Virus record (IMG/VR): IMGVR_UViG_3300027976_000053
Location: 1-51,877 of that record
Direction: 5' to 3' (one strand)
From: a virus
DNA length: 51,877 nucleotides
Numbering within the stretch: the stretch's first letter is position 1; each line of letters starts with the position of its first letter. Shown piece after piece: positions 25,807 through 36,800 of the stretch. Position numbers and translations under genes: made by a program. Below the pieces are notes generated by a model, which worked only from the letters and a program-made list of their open reading frames with translations, was not told where the DNA came from and did not search any database.

Positions 25807-26730
25807 ATGGCAACAGGAACATACGGAATAATTAGACCAGCGGATATAACACCAGAAGATGTGGAAATTTTTTATCATTTCACACCTTCTAGAGATAAAA
25901 TAGGAAATACTTCGTTGATTAAATTAAATTCAAATGAAGTATTATTCAAAATGGATAACCCCAATAAAACACAGTCTAATATAACTGGACCAGAATTATT
26001 TGGTGGGATGTATACTTTAAAATTACCAGTGGCCAATTTTGGGACAAAAGGGTTTTATACGATAATAATAAAACCAATAGAGATTAGAACCAAGATTGTT
26101 GATGTTGGTGTTTTATCGGCATTTCCAGATACAAACGGGCTTTTATTTGATTTAACTTTAATTCCTCAAAACCTTTTATCAAGATTTGAAAATAATGGTT
26201 TAGTTGGTTATAGAGTTGAATATTTAAATACAACATCATCAGCACCAGATGCCAAGATAAACAATTTTTTCAGGGTTATAACATCAAATAATAGGGCCGA
26301 ACCAGTGAATCAGAATTTAACAAATAGTAATCAAAAAGCTATTCGTTACAGGTTCAATGATAACTCATCGCTATCTTTTTGTACTGTTTCTCCGTCTTCA
26401 GCGTCAAACGTAAAACCTAACGCTTTACCGTTTATTGGCCAACCAAATCAAGAAGTGATAATAACAAACACATTCTTCAATCCTTTCATGTTAGAGGTGG
26501 AGATGGTTCAACACGATATAGAAACTTTAGCTTTTGCTATGTTCGGAAACCAAACAAAAAGTCTTGAAGATGGGATTTATACAATTTATAATTTCAACAA
26601 CGATATTTATAAACAATACGATTTATACGAAATAAAAGATAGATTCAGCGGAAAACCTTTATTTGAAGTAAGACAACAAAGAACAGCAATTGATTTTAAT
26701 AAAACATTTACAGCAGTAACAACAGTATAA
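25807..26730 (+). CDS. Virion structural protein (baseplate region), 307 aa
   Basis: This 307-residue protein is not recognised. It begins MATGTYGIIRPADITPEDVE and is predicted to be alpha/beta with a C-terminal charged helix. It lies 6 bases upstream of the 891-residue gene. Position in the run gp25, gp6/J, and other baseplate-type genes makes a baseplate or fibre-connector role likely. Confidence 0.6.
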   Translation: MATGTYGIIRPADITPEDVEIFYHFTPSRDKIGNTSLIKLNSNEVLFKMDNPNKTQSNITGPELFGGMYTLKLPVANFGTKGFYTIIIKPIEIRTKIVDVGVLSAFPDTNGLLFDLTLIPQNLLSRFENNGLVGYRVEYLNTTSSAPDAKINNFFRVITSNNRAEPVNQNLTNSNQKAIRYRFNDNSSLSFCTVSPSSASNVKPNALPFIGQPNQEVIITNTFFNPFMLEVEMVQHDIETLAFAMFGNQTKSLEDGIYTIYNFNNDIYKQYDLYEIKDRFSGKPLFEVRQQRTAIDFNKTFTAVTTV

Positions 26731-26736
26731 CATACA

Positions 26737-29412
26737 ATGAGTAGCAACAATAAGGTAAAGGTAGTAGGGTACGCACAAAAACTTTCTTTTAATAATGGTA
26801 TAGAATATTCAAATTTCTCACCAGATTTAGTGGGGTTACAATTAGCGAGTAATGGTGGCACACCATTATTTACTATGGGTAGTTTTTCTATTACAACCAA
26901 CTTGGACCCTAAGTTGGATAAATACTACAATGTATCTAAGTTTTCAAATTTTATTACCTTATCTGATTTAAACGTAAGTTTAAATGAAACAGCTACGTTG
27001 TTATCAGATAATGCTGGGGTTTATTTAAATTTAGATAAGCGAAAACTTGATTATTATGCTTTATTTGGTTCTTTGAGCGAATATATAAGAGTTGCTTTGG
27101 AGGAAATAATAATAAATTGGCCAGCATCTTTATATATAACACCAAATGCTCAAACAGCTGCTGGTCAAACATTCAATGGATATACAGTACGAGATTATAC
27201 ACATGATATTTTAACCAATACTTCTAAATTTAATCTAAATACCAATTTTATATTAAATAAATTCGGGATAAACTATACAACGACTGGAAGTTTATTAAAT
27301 ACTTTTAATGAATCAAATCCTCTAAGGAATTTAACACAAAATTACGAATCTTATGTTATTTTACATAACGGAACTGAATTCCCTATTGTTGGTTTTACTG
27401 CATCTACAAATAATATAAATGATTTTATTTATTTACAAGTAGATGGAGACCCATTTTCTGGTACTCAAGTAGATTTATATGTTAATTACCATATTAAACC
27501 AAACAAACTTAAAGAAGAACAGTTTTTTAATACATTACCAGATTTTCAAGCTTACTTATTGAATAGGCAAATAATACCTAGATATACAGCTACGTTTAAT
27601 TATCCGATTAAATCAGATAGTGGTATTATTTTATATATTTCAACTAATTTAACTTGGCCAGTATCTGATGGTTATAATATAGACTTCGACACTACAGAAT
27701 ACATTGATTATGCTTTTTCATTATCTGAACTTGCTGATTCAAACGACAATAATTCAAGTAAATTAATGAATAGATTCTTGGTTTCTGAATCAATATCGTC
27801 ATTTGATACAATTCCAATACATTTATCTGATTTACATCAAGATACCTCTGGTGGTAAAGTTAATAAAACACTACAAATTTATGGTGTTGAATTTGATGAG
27901 ATTAATCGATATATAACAGGTATTAAATTTGCCAACACAGTAACTTACAATAAACAAGATAACACCCCAGATATCTATTTAAAAAATATTGCTAGGGTGA
28001 TGGGTTGGGAGTTAGTTTCATCAGTTTTAGAGAACGATTTATTAGCTAATTACGTTACTTCAGCTCCATCCACATATTCTGGCTACACAGTAGGGTTAAC
28101 ACCTGTTGAAGCAGATGTTGAACTATGGAGACGAATAATACTTAACAGTCCTTGGTTATGGAAATCAAAAGGTGCTAGAAAATCTATTGAGTTTTTACTT
28201 AAATTTATAGGTGCCCCTCAAGGTCTTGTTAATTTTAATGAATATATTTATAAAGCTGAAGCACCTATTGATATTGAGTTATTTAAACAAATATTGGTGT
28301 TAAATGGTTTAGAAGATGATATTTCAATTTACCCAATTGATGAAGAAGGTTATCCAAGACCTTTACCGAATACACCAGATATGTATTTCCAAAACAACGG
28401 TTTATGGTATCGTGAAACTGGTGGTTCTGGTTCTACTGTAGATATTTTAGTTGGAAACAACCCACATGTTGGTCCTTACGATAAAGGATTTAAATATATT
28501 AATCAGTTTAATAAACTTATCCCGAATTTCTCAGCGGTTACAGTTAGTTCAATAACTACAACCATCAACACGACTAATTTATATACGAATTATGATTTAG
28601 GTAGTTTTAATGAAGGGGTATCGACTGAAACAATAGTTGATACTGTTGAAATTTTAAGTGATAGTGGTGAAAATTTTAGTGATTGTGTGGTGTTTATACC
28701 ATCAATTGAATTGGACCCTAACCCATCTCTAGTTTTAAATGATTGTGGTTGTGAAACACCAACCAGTGATAATATTTTAAGTCTTTGTGTTCAAACAAAT
28801 TCTGGTCAAAATATACCAGAACCACAACAATGTGATGATTTAGCGATACCCCCCACACCAAACACTTTTGATAGTGGAATGTACACTTTTAGTTATTTTC
28901 AATATAACCAAGATGGTTCTATTTTTACAGCCTCAAATTCATCACCTATGATAAATAAAACAATATATGGAAATCCAGAATGTTGTAAATTGGTTAACGG
29001 AATACCTTTTCTTTATGATGATATAGAAGATGGTGTTCTAATAAATTCAGGTTATATTTGTTGTGATACAACAGCTAATCGATGTGGGTGTGTAATTGCT
29101 TGTAATTGGGTAAATTCACTAAACCCGATTTACTTACCAGAATTATCAGATACATTTAGTGGACCACAAGAACAATATTTACAATTTACCAAAGAAAATG
29201 GTTCAATGGCTGTTGTAACACCAGATGGTTGTAACTGTGTTAGTGATTACACAGTTTCAGTTCCTAACGTTCTTGACCCGTTTACAGGTCAAATAGGTGT
29301 AGGTTGTCAGTTAACACAGTTAGGTATTCTTGCGTTGATAAATGGTAATGGAAATGCGTTATCAACAATCTATACGAATAGAAGTCTTGGTATATTATCA
29401 TGTTTTGATTAA
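26737..29412 (+). CDS. Large Cys-rich virion protein with tail-protein-I-like segment, 891 aa
   Basis: This 891-residue protein contains, at about residues 462-512, a segment (LWRRIILNSPWLWKSKGARK followed by a leucine-rich helix and FIGAP) that resembles the KGT-type motif of P2 gpI baseplate proteins, which link baseplate wedges to fibres. This is a pattern judgement. The last 240 residues are rich in cysteine (CGC, ECC, CC and CGC clusters), suggesting disulfides or metal binding in an extracellular virion domain. The context between baseplate and fibre genes supports a wedge-to-fibre connector. Confidence 0.6.
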   Translation: MSSNNKVKVVGYAQKLSFNNGIEYSNFSPDLVGLQLASNGGTPLFTMGSFSITTNLDPKLDKYYNVSKFSNFITLSDLNVSLNETATLLSDNAGVYLNLDKRKLDYYALFGSLSEYIRVALEEIIINWPASLYITPNAQTAAGQTFNGYTVRDYTHDILTNTSKFNLNTNFILNKFGINYTTTGSLLNTFNESNPLRNLTQNYESYVILHNGTEFPIVGFTASTNNINDFIYLQVDGDPFSGTQVDLYVNYHIKPNKLKEEQFFNTLPDFQAYLLNRQIIPRYTATFNYPIKSDSGIILYISTNLTWPVSDGYNIDFDTTEYIDYAFSLSELADSNDNNSSKLMNRFLVSESISSFDTIPIHLSDLHQDTSGGKVNKTLQIYGVEFDEINRYITGIKFANTVTYNKQDNTPDIYLKNIARVMGWELVSSVLENDLLANYVTSAPSTYSGYTVGLTPVEADVELWRRIILNSPWLWKSKGARKSIEFLLKFIGAPQGLVNFNEYIYKAEAPIDIELFKQILVLNGLEDDISIYPIDEEGYPRPLPNTPDMYFQNNGLWYRETGGSGSTVDILVGNNPHVGPYDKGFKYINQFNKLIPNFSAVTVSSITTTINTTNLYTNYDLGSFNEGVSTETIVDTVEILSDSGENFSDCVVFIPSIELDPNPSLVLNDCGCETPTSDNILSLCVQTNSGQNIPEPQQCDDLAIPPTPNTFDSGMYTFSYFQYNQDGSIFTASNSSPMINKTIYGNPECCKLVNGIPFLYDDIEDGVLINSGYICCDTTANRCGCVIACNWVNSLNPIYLPELSDTFSGPQEQYLQFTKENGSMAVVTPDGCNCVSDYTVSVPNVLDPFTGQIGVGCQLTQLGILALINGNGNALSTIYTNRSLGILSCFD

Positions 29413-29441
29413 AAAAAGAATAAAAAAGATATTTAATAAAA

Positions 29442-32400
29442 ATGGCAACAGTAAATCAATGTTATAGTAGCTCAGATATTTCTACACTTGGTGGGGTGAT
29501 AAACCAAAATCAAGATGGTAGTGTGTCTGTTTTCATACCAAATAATCAAGGTAATTTAATCCCCGTTATTTTAACAAAACCTTGCTGTTTAGGGTTAAAT
29601 AGTAGCTATACTTTTGATGTATTCAATCAGAAATGCCGTTGGTCAACATCAACAACGAATTGTGGGCTCGATGATGTGTTTAAAATTATTTTAAACCCAG
29701 AGGGTAATGACGGAACAATATTTAATTTTAATAGTGATAAAGATTGTGTTTTAAATGTTGAATTTGATTTTCTTTTTAAAATAAAATGTGAAACACTAAA
29801 CCAAATATTAATAGATGGTGCTAATTTAGATTATTCTAATATAGCACCAGAATTAGTTAGTCAAATATCTGATTTACAAATAACTATAGAACAAAAAAAT
29901 GTCGAGTGTCAAGGTATATCTAATCAAATAGTTTTATTGAACGAACAGATACTAAATTCAAGTTATTCAATAGCTTGTGATTTAGAGGATGAAACTAGTA
30001 CACCACCAACTAGTGGTAAAGTAATTTCTTTTGGTGAAACTGGTTTTGGACTTACAACAGACTTAGGAAGTGGTAAATTAGGTTCCAACACTACAGGTCG
30101 TTCTTCTGGTCTTATAACAAACGCTGGTTTATCAACAATATATTGTATTCAAGAACCAGATGGTTTATTAGCTTGGGCGAATATATTAGGACCTATAAAT
30201 TATCAAAATTTTTTGAACGGTGACTTAGATTCATATAGTTGTTCTCAAGTACAAGAATTAGTATTGTTAAACACATCGGTTATAAATAACGGTGGTCAAC
30301 CATTATTAATAATTTGTGAAACACCTTTAGGTGGTAAAACTAATTTAATTTCTCAATTGGATATTTTGTTAATTTCACAAATAAATTGTCAAACACAATT
30401 AGATGTTTTGATTTTTAATCTGGGTGTGTTACAAGATAATTTAAGTACTGAATTATCAAATTCATGTATAAGACCTATCGACATGTTTGAATCATTGAAT
30501 GTTTCAATGATTGTAGAAGTTTTAAGTGGGGCAACTTATGAAACAGTATATGAGGATGTAGACTTTTTTCCAGTGATAGGTTTTGGTTTATTATATAATT
30601 ATTTATTCCAAAATGAGCCTAGTGGTTTTTATGTATGTGGTGATTCAAATTGTGTTCCCATGTTTTTAAATGCTGAAGGTCAAGAGCAAAGCAATACAAA
30701 TATTTGTAATAATGTTGTAAATAGTCTTTATAATAGTTTATATGAAGAATCTAATTTAAGTGGTGTGACAAATGGTTCCGCAATTTTCCCAACAACTATA
30801 TCAAATAGTGCTTTCACCTCTACATGGTTACAATATCAAACAACGATAGAGGATGAATCAATATTATCGTTATTAAATGATAATAAGATAAAAATAGGGT
30901 TAAAAATAAACAATACTTGTGGTGATATTTGTATTTTATTAGATAACATAAAACTAAATAAAATTTGCACTACGGTAAAAGAACGAAAACTATTTGTAAC
31001 ATCATCACCTGGGTTTGAGTTAGATAAAATAAGAGATAATAAAAAATCTTGGGTTAGAAATGATACTTTGGTTAATAGAAATTTTGAAATTTTGAATGCT
31101 AATTCTTTTAACCCTATTAGACAAACAAATTATAACGTTGAAGACGATAGGTTAGTAATAAACACAAAAGAAATTGATTTAGATATTAGTTTAGCTTCAG
31201 CTATAGTTACAGATGTTTGGTGTTATTTAGTAGATAACCCTTGTTTATTAACTGGTTATACTTATTGTGACCCATGTTATCAATGTTCATATAAACAATT
31301 CCAAGATTTTGAATGTGTTGAGTTCCAAGATGACATACCTTATGAATTCCAAGATGGGGATACAAATTTTGGTGGTGGTAATTTAGTTGTTTTTCAAAAC
31401 TCAAATATTTGTCAATATATTAACACAATAAGCGCAACAACTTACGGTTCTTTTGATACAGCATACACAGGGTCTATTTCTTCTTCATATGGTATTTTAG
31501 GTACTTTATTTTATAAAAGCGGTTTAACTGGAAATCTACCATACACACAATACTCTAGTGGTATCTCGGACTCAACTAATGTTATTGTTTCTGAAAATAT
31601 TTTAGTTAATACAGGTACCCTTTGGGGTAATGGTAGGTTAAATAACGCTGGTATTTGGGCGACAGCTGGGGCTGCAAACCCTAATTTACCAACAAATGAG
31701 TGGATTGGTTTTTCTAAATGTATTGAATTACCAACATCAGGTGTTTATTCAATTGGTCTTGCAGCTGATAACAGGGTTAAGCTTAAGATTAATGGGGAGT
31801 TATTTTATTTTGCTAATGATGGTTTAATATCAACAAACTTTACTCACTGGAGAATATTTGAAGTAACACTTAGCGGTGGAACAAACGTAATTGAAATGGA
31901 AGGTTATAATGATAACTCAAACGCATCGTTCGCTGCCGAGATTTATCAAGCAGATATTAATACTTTAGCTGCTATGACTGGAACGACTCAATTATCAGGT
32001 GTTACGATATTTACAACAAGAGATTTCAGATATGAAACAAACGGAAATATACCTATTGAATTTGATTTGGGTGAAACTTCTGGTTATTCATGTCCAACAG
32101 GGTATTTCTTGAACACATGTGTTTTACCATATACTTGCGACCAAATAATATATTCTGCTTGCCCACCAACAGTTTCAGTTAGTTGTTGTGGTGATAATCA
32201 AATAAAATTTGATAATCTATTATCTCAACCATTATCTGGTATAACAGTAATTGAAGATTTCGAATATTATATTTCTTCAGAATTAATCGATGCTAAAAAT
32301 AGACAAACAATATCTTCTTACCCAACGCTTAGAGCACTGTATGAAAGATATATGAACAGTTCAGCTTATTGCGGTACACAAAGCTCAGGATTTGACTATT

Positions 32401-33494
32401 TTTCAATGGATAAATTTGCTAATTTAGTTGGTGATTATTGGGTTGATATTATTGAACAAGTTATTCCATCTACAACAATTTGGGGTAGTGTTAAAATATA
32501 TTCAAACAATATATTCGACCAACAAAAATTCAAATATAAAACTCACTCAACTTTATTGTGTGAAAACCCTTTCTTGGGTGTTTTAGTACCAAGCCCAATT
32601 AATTGGACCATTGGTCAAACACAATTTGTTGATGTTTCAATAACAAAACTACAAACACCTTTTGAAAACAATGTAAAAATTGTTTACGAATCACCAACAA
32701 TATGTAACGAATTACATGTTGTACAAATGAACTTTGGTTCTGAATTTATTGGGACTGTTAATGTTGTAGATTCAAACACTTATTTATGTGAAACACAAAC
32801 ATCAGTAATAACTGAGTGTTTCTTAACTGCATCAATATCATTAACTGGTTTTAGTGCGTCAGCAATTGTTATCGGAGCTAATGGCCCGATAAATTATCTT
32901 TGGAGCAACGGAGATACCAACCCAACAACTACATTTAGTAGTTTAGGTGTTTATTCTTTAGAGGTTACAGACGATAGTTGTTGTTCTTACATAGTGTCGT
33001 TTGAAATTCCAACACTTAAAGCTTGTTGGTATTCATTACCTGATACTATTAGTTGGTTAGAAAATGGTTTCAATGTGTTTGGTGTACCAAGCTATATCTA
33101 TACATTAGAGTCTATGGTTATTAACGGTACTGAACAAATGATTGGTACCCCACCAAGTTATACGTTAACTAGTGATATTTTAAACACCTTCTCAACTCCA
33201 ACTGGCCCATCATATACCAACTTTGTTGAGTTTTTAAACAACGCATTTGTTGAGTTAGGTTTGATAAATTACAGGGCCCAAATTTCATTATATAATACTG
33301 AAAACCCTTTTGATGACAACGAGTATAAAGGTTTCTATATAGTTAGACCAGAAGTAGATATCTTTAATTTGTATATTGGTGAAATTGGTAATGTCGATAC
33401 TATATTTACTGAAAGTGGTTTAGGGAATTTCCCAGCTTATAGGTTTAGTAATTGTGCTGGAATAAGATTAACAAATGGAATCGTTAATGAATAA
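29442..33494 (+). CDS. Very large Cys-rich fibre/adhesin-type virion protein with PA14-like and SprB-like modules, 1350 aa
   Basis: This 1350-residue protein is mosaic. The N-terminal 350 residues include two coiled-coil stretches (around residues 145-180 and 300-340). Residues about 650-890 are a beta module with CIELPTSGVYSIGLAADN and GTNVIEMEGYN, which resembles PA14-like carbohydrate-binding domains and is repeated in the 747-residue protein encoded at 38140. Residues about 1125-1187 form one SprB-like repeat (YLWSNGDTNPTT then SLEVTDDSCC). Cysteines are frequent throughout. Such a protein fits a receptor- or glycan-binding fibre component. Its stop overlaps the ATG of a nucleotidyltransferase gene (TAATG). 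Confidence 0.65.
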   Translation: MATVNQCYSSSDISTLGGVINQNQDGSVSVFIPNNQGNLIPVILTKPCCLGLNSSYTFDVFNQKCRWSTSTTNCGLDDVFKIILNPEGNDGTIFNFNSDKDCVLNVEFDFLFKIKCETLNQILIDGANLDYSNIAPELVSQISDLQITIEQKNVECQGISNQIVLLNEQILNSSYSIACDLEDETSTPPTSGKVISFGETGFGLTTDLGSGKLGSNTTGRSSGLITNAGLSTIYCIQEPDGLLAWANILGPINYQNFLNGDLDSYSCSQVQELVLLNTSVINNGGQPLLIICETPLGGKTNLISQLDILLISQINCQTQLDVLIFNLGVLQDNLSTELSNSCIRPIDMFESLNVSMIVEVLSGATYETVYEDVDFFPVIGFGLLYNYLFQNEPSGFYVCGDSNCVPMFLNAEGQEQSNTNICNNVVNSLYNSLYEESNLSGVTNGSAIFPTTISNSAFTSTWLQYQTTIEDESILSLLNDNKIKIGLKINNTCGDICILLDNIKLNKICTTVKERKLFVTSSPGFELDKIRDNKKSWVRNDTLVNRNFEILNANSFNPIRQTNYNVEDDRLVINTKEIDLDISLASAIVTDVWCYLVDNPCLLTGYTYCDPCYQCSYKQFQDFECVEFQDDIPYEFQDGDTNFGGGNLVVFQNSNICQYINTISATTYGSFDTAYTGSISSSYGILGTLFYKSGLTGNLPYTQYSSGISDSTNVIVSENILVNTGTLWGNGRLNNAGIWATAGAANPNLPTNEWIGFSKCIELPTSGVYSIGLAADNRVKLKINGELFYFANDGLISTNFTHWRIFEVTLSGGTNVIEMEGYNDNSNASFAAEIYQADINTLAAMTGTTQLSGVTIFTTRDFRYETNGNIPIEFDLGETSGYSCPTGYFLNTCVLPYTCDQIIYSACPPTVSVSCCGDNQIKFDNLLSQPLSGITVIEDFEYYISSELIDAKNRQTISSYPTLRALYERYMNSSAYCGTQSSGFDYFSMDKFANLVGDYWVDIIEQVIPSTTIWGSVKIYSNNIFDQQKFKYKTHSTLLCENPFLGVLVPSPINWTIGQTQFVDVSITKLQTPFENNVKIVYESPTICNELHVVQMNFGSEFIGTVNVVDSNTYLCETQTSVITECFLTASISLTGFSASAIVIGANGPINYLWSNGDTNPTTTFSSLGVYSLEVTDDSCCSYIVSFEIPTLKACWYSLPDTISWLENGFNVFGVPSYIYTLESMVINGTEQMIGTPPSYTLTSDILNTFSTPTGPSYTNFVEFLNNAFVELGLINYRAQISLYNTENPFDDNEYKGFYIVRPEVDIFNLYIGEIGNVDTIFTESGLGNFPAYRFSNCAGIRLTNGIVNE

Positions 33495-33838
33495 TGGAAA
33501 AGATAATTAGAAAAAACAGAGAACGAGAGAATAGAGGTGTTTTAAAAGATTTTTTTGATTTACCGATTTCAATACAAAACGATTTTTTTGTCATCAAAAA
33601 AACTTTTCAGGAAGAATTTGGTGATAGCTTAAATCTATGTGTTTTTGGTAGTTTTTATTGGGGCTTTTGGGATGATTTATCAGATTATGATTTAAAAATT
33701 GATTACGTATTCAACAATTTTAAACCAGATTCAAGAATTGAAAAAATAAAAGAAATAAAAGAAAAACTAGCTGAAATACTAAATAAAAAAATTGATGTGT
33801 TAATAATGCGTGGTGATAACGGAATTTTAATTCCTTAG
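33494..33838 (+). CDS. MNT-type nucleotidyltransferase domain protein, 114 aa
   Basis: This 114-residue protein has the minimal nucleotidyltransferase (Pol-beta-like) signature: G52-S53 in FGSFYWG, D64-x-D66 in SDYDLKI and a third Asp, D101, in KKIDVLIM. The fold transfers nucleotidyl groups to small molecules, proteins or RNA. MNT proteins are often the antitoxin half of HEPN/MNT pairs, but no HEPN gene lies next to it. It starts in a TAATG overlap with the 1350-residue virion gene and is followed by a late-like promoter and the giant repeat fibre. An MNT enzyme among tail-fibre genes is unexpected; it could modify a host factor (for example an RNA or a defence protein) late in infection, or be a moron gene. 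The function is unknown. Confidence 0.75.
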   Translation: MEKIIRKNRERENRGVLKDFFDLPISIQNDFFVIKKTFQEEFGDSLNLCVFGSFYWGFWDDLSDYDLKIDYVFNNFKPDSRIEKIKEIKEKLAEILNKKIDVLIMRGDNGILIP

Positions 33839-33839
33839 C

Positions 33840-33849
33840 TATATTTATA
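33840..33849 (+). promoter_or_regulatory. Late-like promoter box TATATTTATA before the repeat fibre
   Basis: TATATTTATA ends 12 bases before the ATG at 33862. No TTG lies 19-20 bases upstream. It is identical to the boxes at 4277, 40427 and 50855. Confidence 0.45.
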
Positions 33850-33861
33850 AATAAAAAGAAA

Positions 33862-36800
33862 ATGATTTTAACTAGCAGAGAAATTTATTCAGGTGCAAGT
33901 CGTTACGACTTAATTCATATTGTTGTAACTGGAGATACAACTCAAAACCCAAGCGGTAGTTCTTTTGCTATCCCTATTGGTTTTATTATAGATTTAATAC
34001 CACCAAACACTGGAACTACACTCCCAGATACTTATTGGGTATCAGGTTCTACTGGTGTTAATTCACTAAAAACAATAAATGATACATCGATAGATGCCAC
34101 GGGTGATTATTCATTAGCCGAAGGTAGTAACACAACAGCGATTGGTATGTCAAGTCATGCTGAAGGTAATAGCACAACAGCGGGTGGTATCAACAGCCAC
34201 GCTGAGGGTGATAGAACAACAGCTAGTGGTAACTCAAGTCATGCTGAAGGTAATTTATCGGTAGCGATTGGTGATGCAAGCCATGCTGAAGGTTTTGCAA
34301 CAAGAGCAAGCGGTGTTGGTAGCCATGCTCAAGGTTTTTCAACAATAGCTTCAGGTTCATCAAGTCATGCTGAAGGTACGAACACAAGAGCAATTGGAAT
34401 TGCTAGTCATGCTGAAGGTAACCATACAATAGCGAGTGGTGACAATAGTCATGCTGAAGGTGATAGAACAATAGCTAGTGGTGATTACAGTCACTCTGAA
34501 GGTAGTAATACAGATGCTTTAGGTAGGGCAAGTCATACTGAAGGTGCCAACACAATAGCTGGTGGTGATTATAGTCATGCTGGTGGTATTAGTTCTATTG
34601 CAAGTGGTAACACTAGTTTTGTACACGGTAGTGGTAGTACAGCTGTTGGTAATGGAACTATTGTTTTGGGTGATAACATAATAGGAAACACCCCAAATAC
34701 AACTTATGTTAATTTATTAAATATAAAGGAATTGGCTAGTGGTTCTAGTATAATTAATTTGGGGTTAGATATAAATGGATATGTGGTAGTTGGCTCAAGT
34801 GGTGGTACCTCAACTGGTAGTACAACATTTAGTGGTGGTACTATTAATGGCCCAACTATTTTCACAAATGGTCTAACTGCAAACACATTTAGCGCGACAA
34901 CATACTTAGGTTTGCCTCTGGATATAATGGTTACAGGTGGTACATATTCGGCTGGAACAGCCGTGTTTACTAACAATACAGGTGGTACCTTTGACGTTGC
35001 TGGATTTAGTACTGGTGGAACCTCATATTGGACATCTGGTTCAACTGGTAATTTCTCTTTGAAAACAATAAATGATACATCGGTAGATGCTACAGGTAAT
35101 TATGCGTTAGCTGAAGGTCGCGCTACGTTAGCTTCTGGTCCTATTAGTCATGCTGAAGGTAATAGTACACTAGCTTCTGGTCAATCAAGTCATGCTGAAG
35201 GTCAAGAAACAACAGCTAGTGGTTTAGCAAGTCACGCTGAAGGTGGTAACACAACAGCTATTGGTGTTACAAGTCACGCTGAAGGTCAGCTAACTATAGC
35301 CCAAGGTGATGGAAGTCATGCTGAAGGTAGTGGTACAACAGCGAGTGGTAATTTTAGTCATGCTGAAGGTAATTTTACAGTAGCCTCTGGGACAAGTAGT
35401 CATGCTGAAGGTCTTAACACAAGAGCTGGTGGTATAAGAAGCCATGCTGAAGGTAATAGTACAACAGCTAGTGGTATTAATAGCCACGCAGAAGGTGGTG
35501 GTTCAATAGCCTCTAATTTTAACTCCCACGCTGAAGGTGGCGACACGACAGCGAGTGGTATAGCAAGTCATACCGAAGGTGTTTTTACAGTAGCGTCTGG
35601 GATAAATAGTCATGCTGAAGGTTCGGGTACAACAGCTAGTAGTTTTCAATCACATGCTGGTGGTTGGGGGTCAATTGCTTCAGGGACAAATAGTTTCGTC
35701 CATGGAAGTGGTTCAACGGCTAGTGGTGATAATAGTTTTGCGGAAGGTAATACTACAACAGCTAGTGGTATTAATAGTCATGCAGAAGGTCAACTAACTA
35801 TAGCGACTGGCACCACAAGTCATGCGGAAGGGCTTTTAACACTAGCAACTAATCAAGCAAGCCACGCTGAAGGTACAGCAACAACATCTAGTGGGCAATC
35901 AAGCCACTCTGAAGGTCAATCTACAACAGCAAGTGGTAATTTTTCACACGCTGAAGGTAATTTGAGTATAGCTAGTGGTACGTCAAGCCATGCAGAAGGT
36001 AATAGAACAGTAGCTTCTGGGTTAAGAAGTCACTCTGAGGGACAACAATCAACAGCGAGTGGTTTAATAGCCCACGCTGAAGGTTTTACAACAACAGCAA
36101 GTGGTGATTACAGTCACTCTGAAGGTGGTTTTACATTAGCTTTTGGTCCTTTTAGTCATGCTGAAGGTAGTAGCACAACAGCAAGTGGTGACAATAGTCA
36201 CGCTGAAGGTGATGGTACTATAGCTAGTGGTAATTACAGTCATACTGAAGGTTTTTCAACAATAGCGAGTGGTAATACATCTCATGCTGAAGGTAATACT
36301 ACAACAGCGGGTGGTGATTTTAGTCATGCTGAAGGTAATTTTACAGTAGCTTCAGGTGCGTCAAGTCATGCTGAAGGTCAAGAATCAACAGCTAGTGGTC
36401 CTTTCAGCCATGCTGAAGGTGCTAACACAACAGCAAATGCTCAAGCAAGTCATGCTGAAGGTCAAGTCACGGTAGCTAGTGGCGATTACAGTCATGCTGA
36501 AGGTAATTTTACAGTAGCCTCTGGGACAAGTAGTCATGCTGAAGGTCTTAATACAATAGCAGGTGGTATAAGAAGTCATGCTGAAGGTACTAGTACAACA
36601 GCTAGTGGTACTAATAGCCACACAGAAGGTAGTGGTACAACAGCTAGTGGTATATCAAGTCATGCCCAAGGTAACCATACAATAGCTTCTGGTAATTTTA
36701 GTCACGCTGAAGGTCAATCTACTATAGCAAATGGTGATTTTACCCACGCTGAAGGTAATGCTACAATAGCTAGTGGTAACTTTAGTCATGCTGAAGGTAG

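Noticed and set aside
26600-28260. TATTTATA-like words inside virion genes as internal late promoters
   Set aside because: They lie in the middle of coding sequence without a nearby downstream start, and such words are frequent by chance in this AT-rich DNA.
33494-33838. HEPN/MNT toxin-antitoxin pair
   Set aside because: Only the MNT half is present; neighbouring genes are virion proteins without HEPN motifs.
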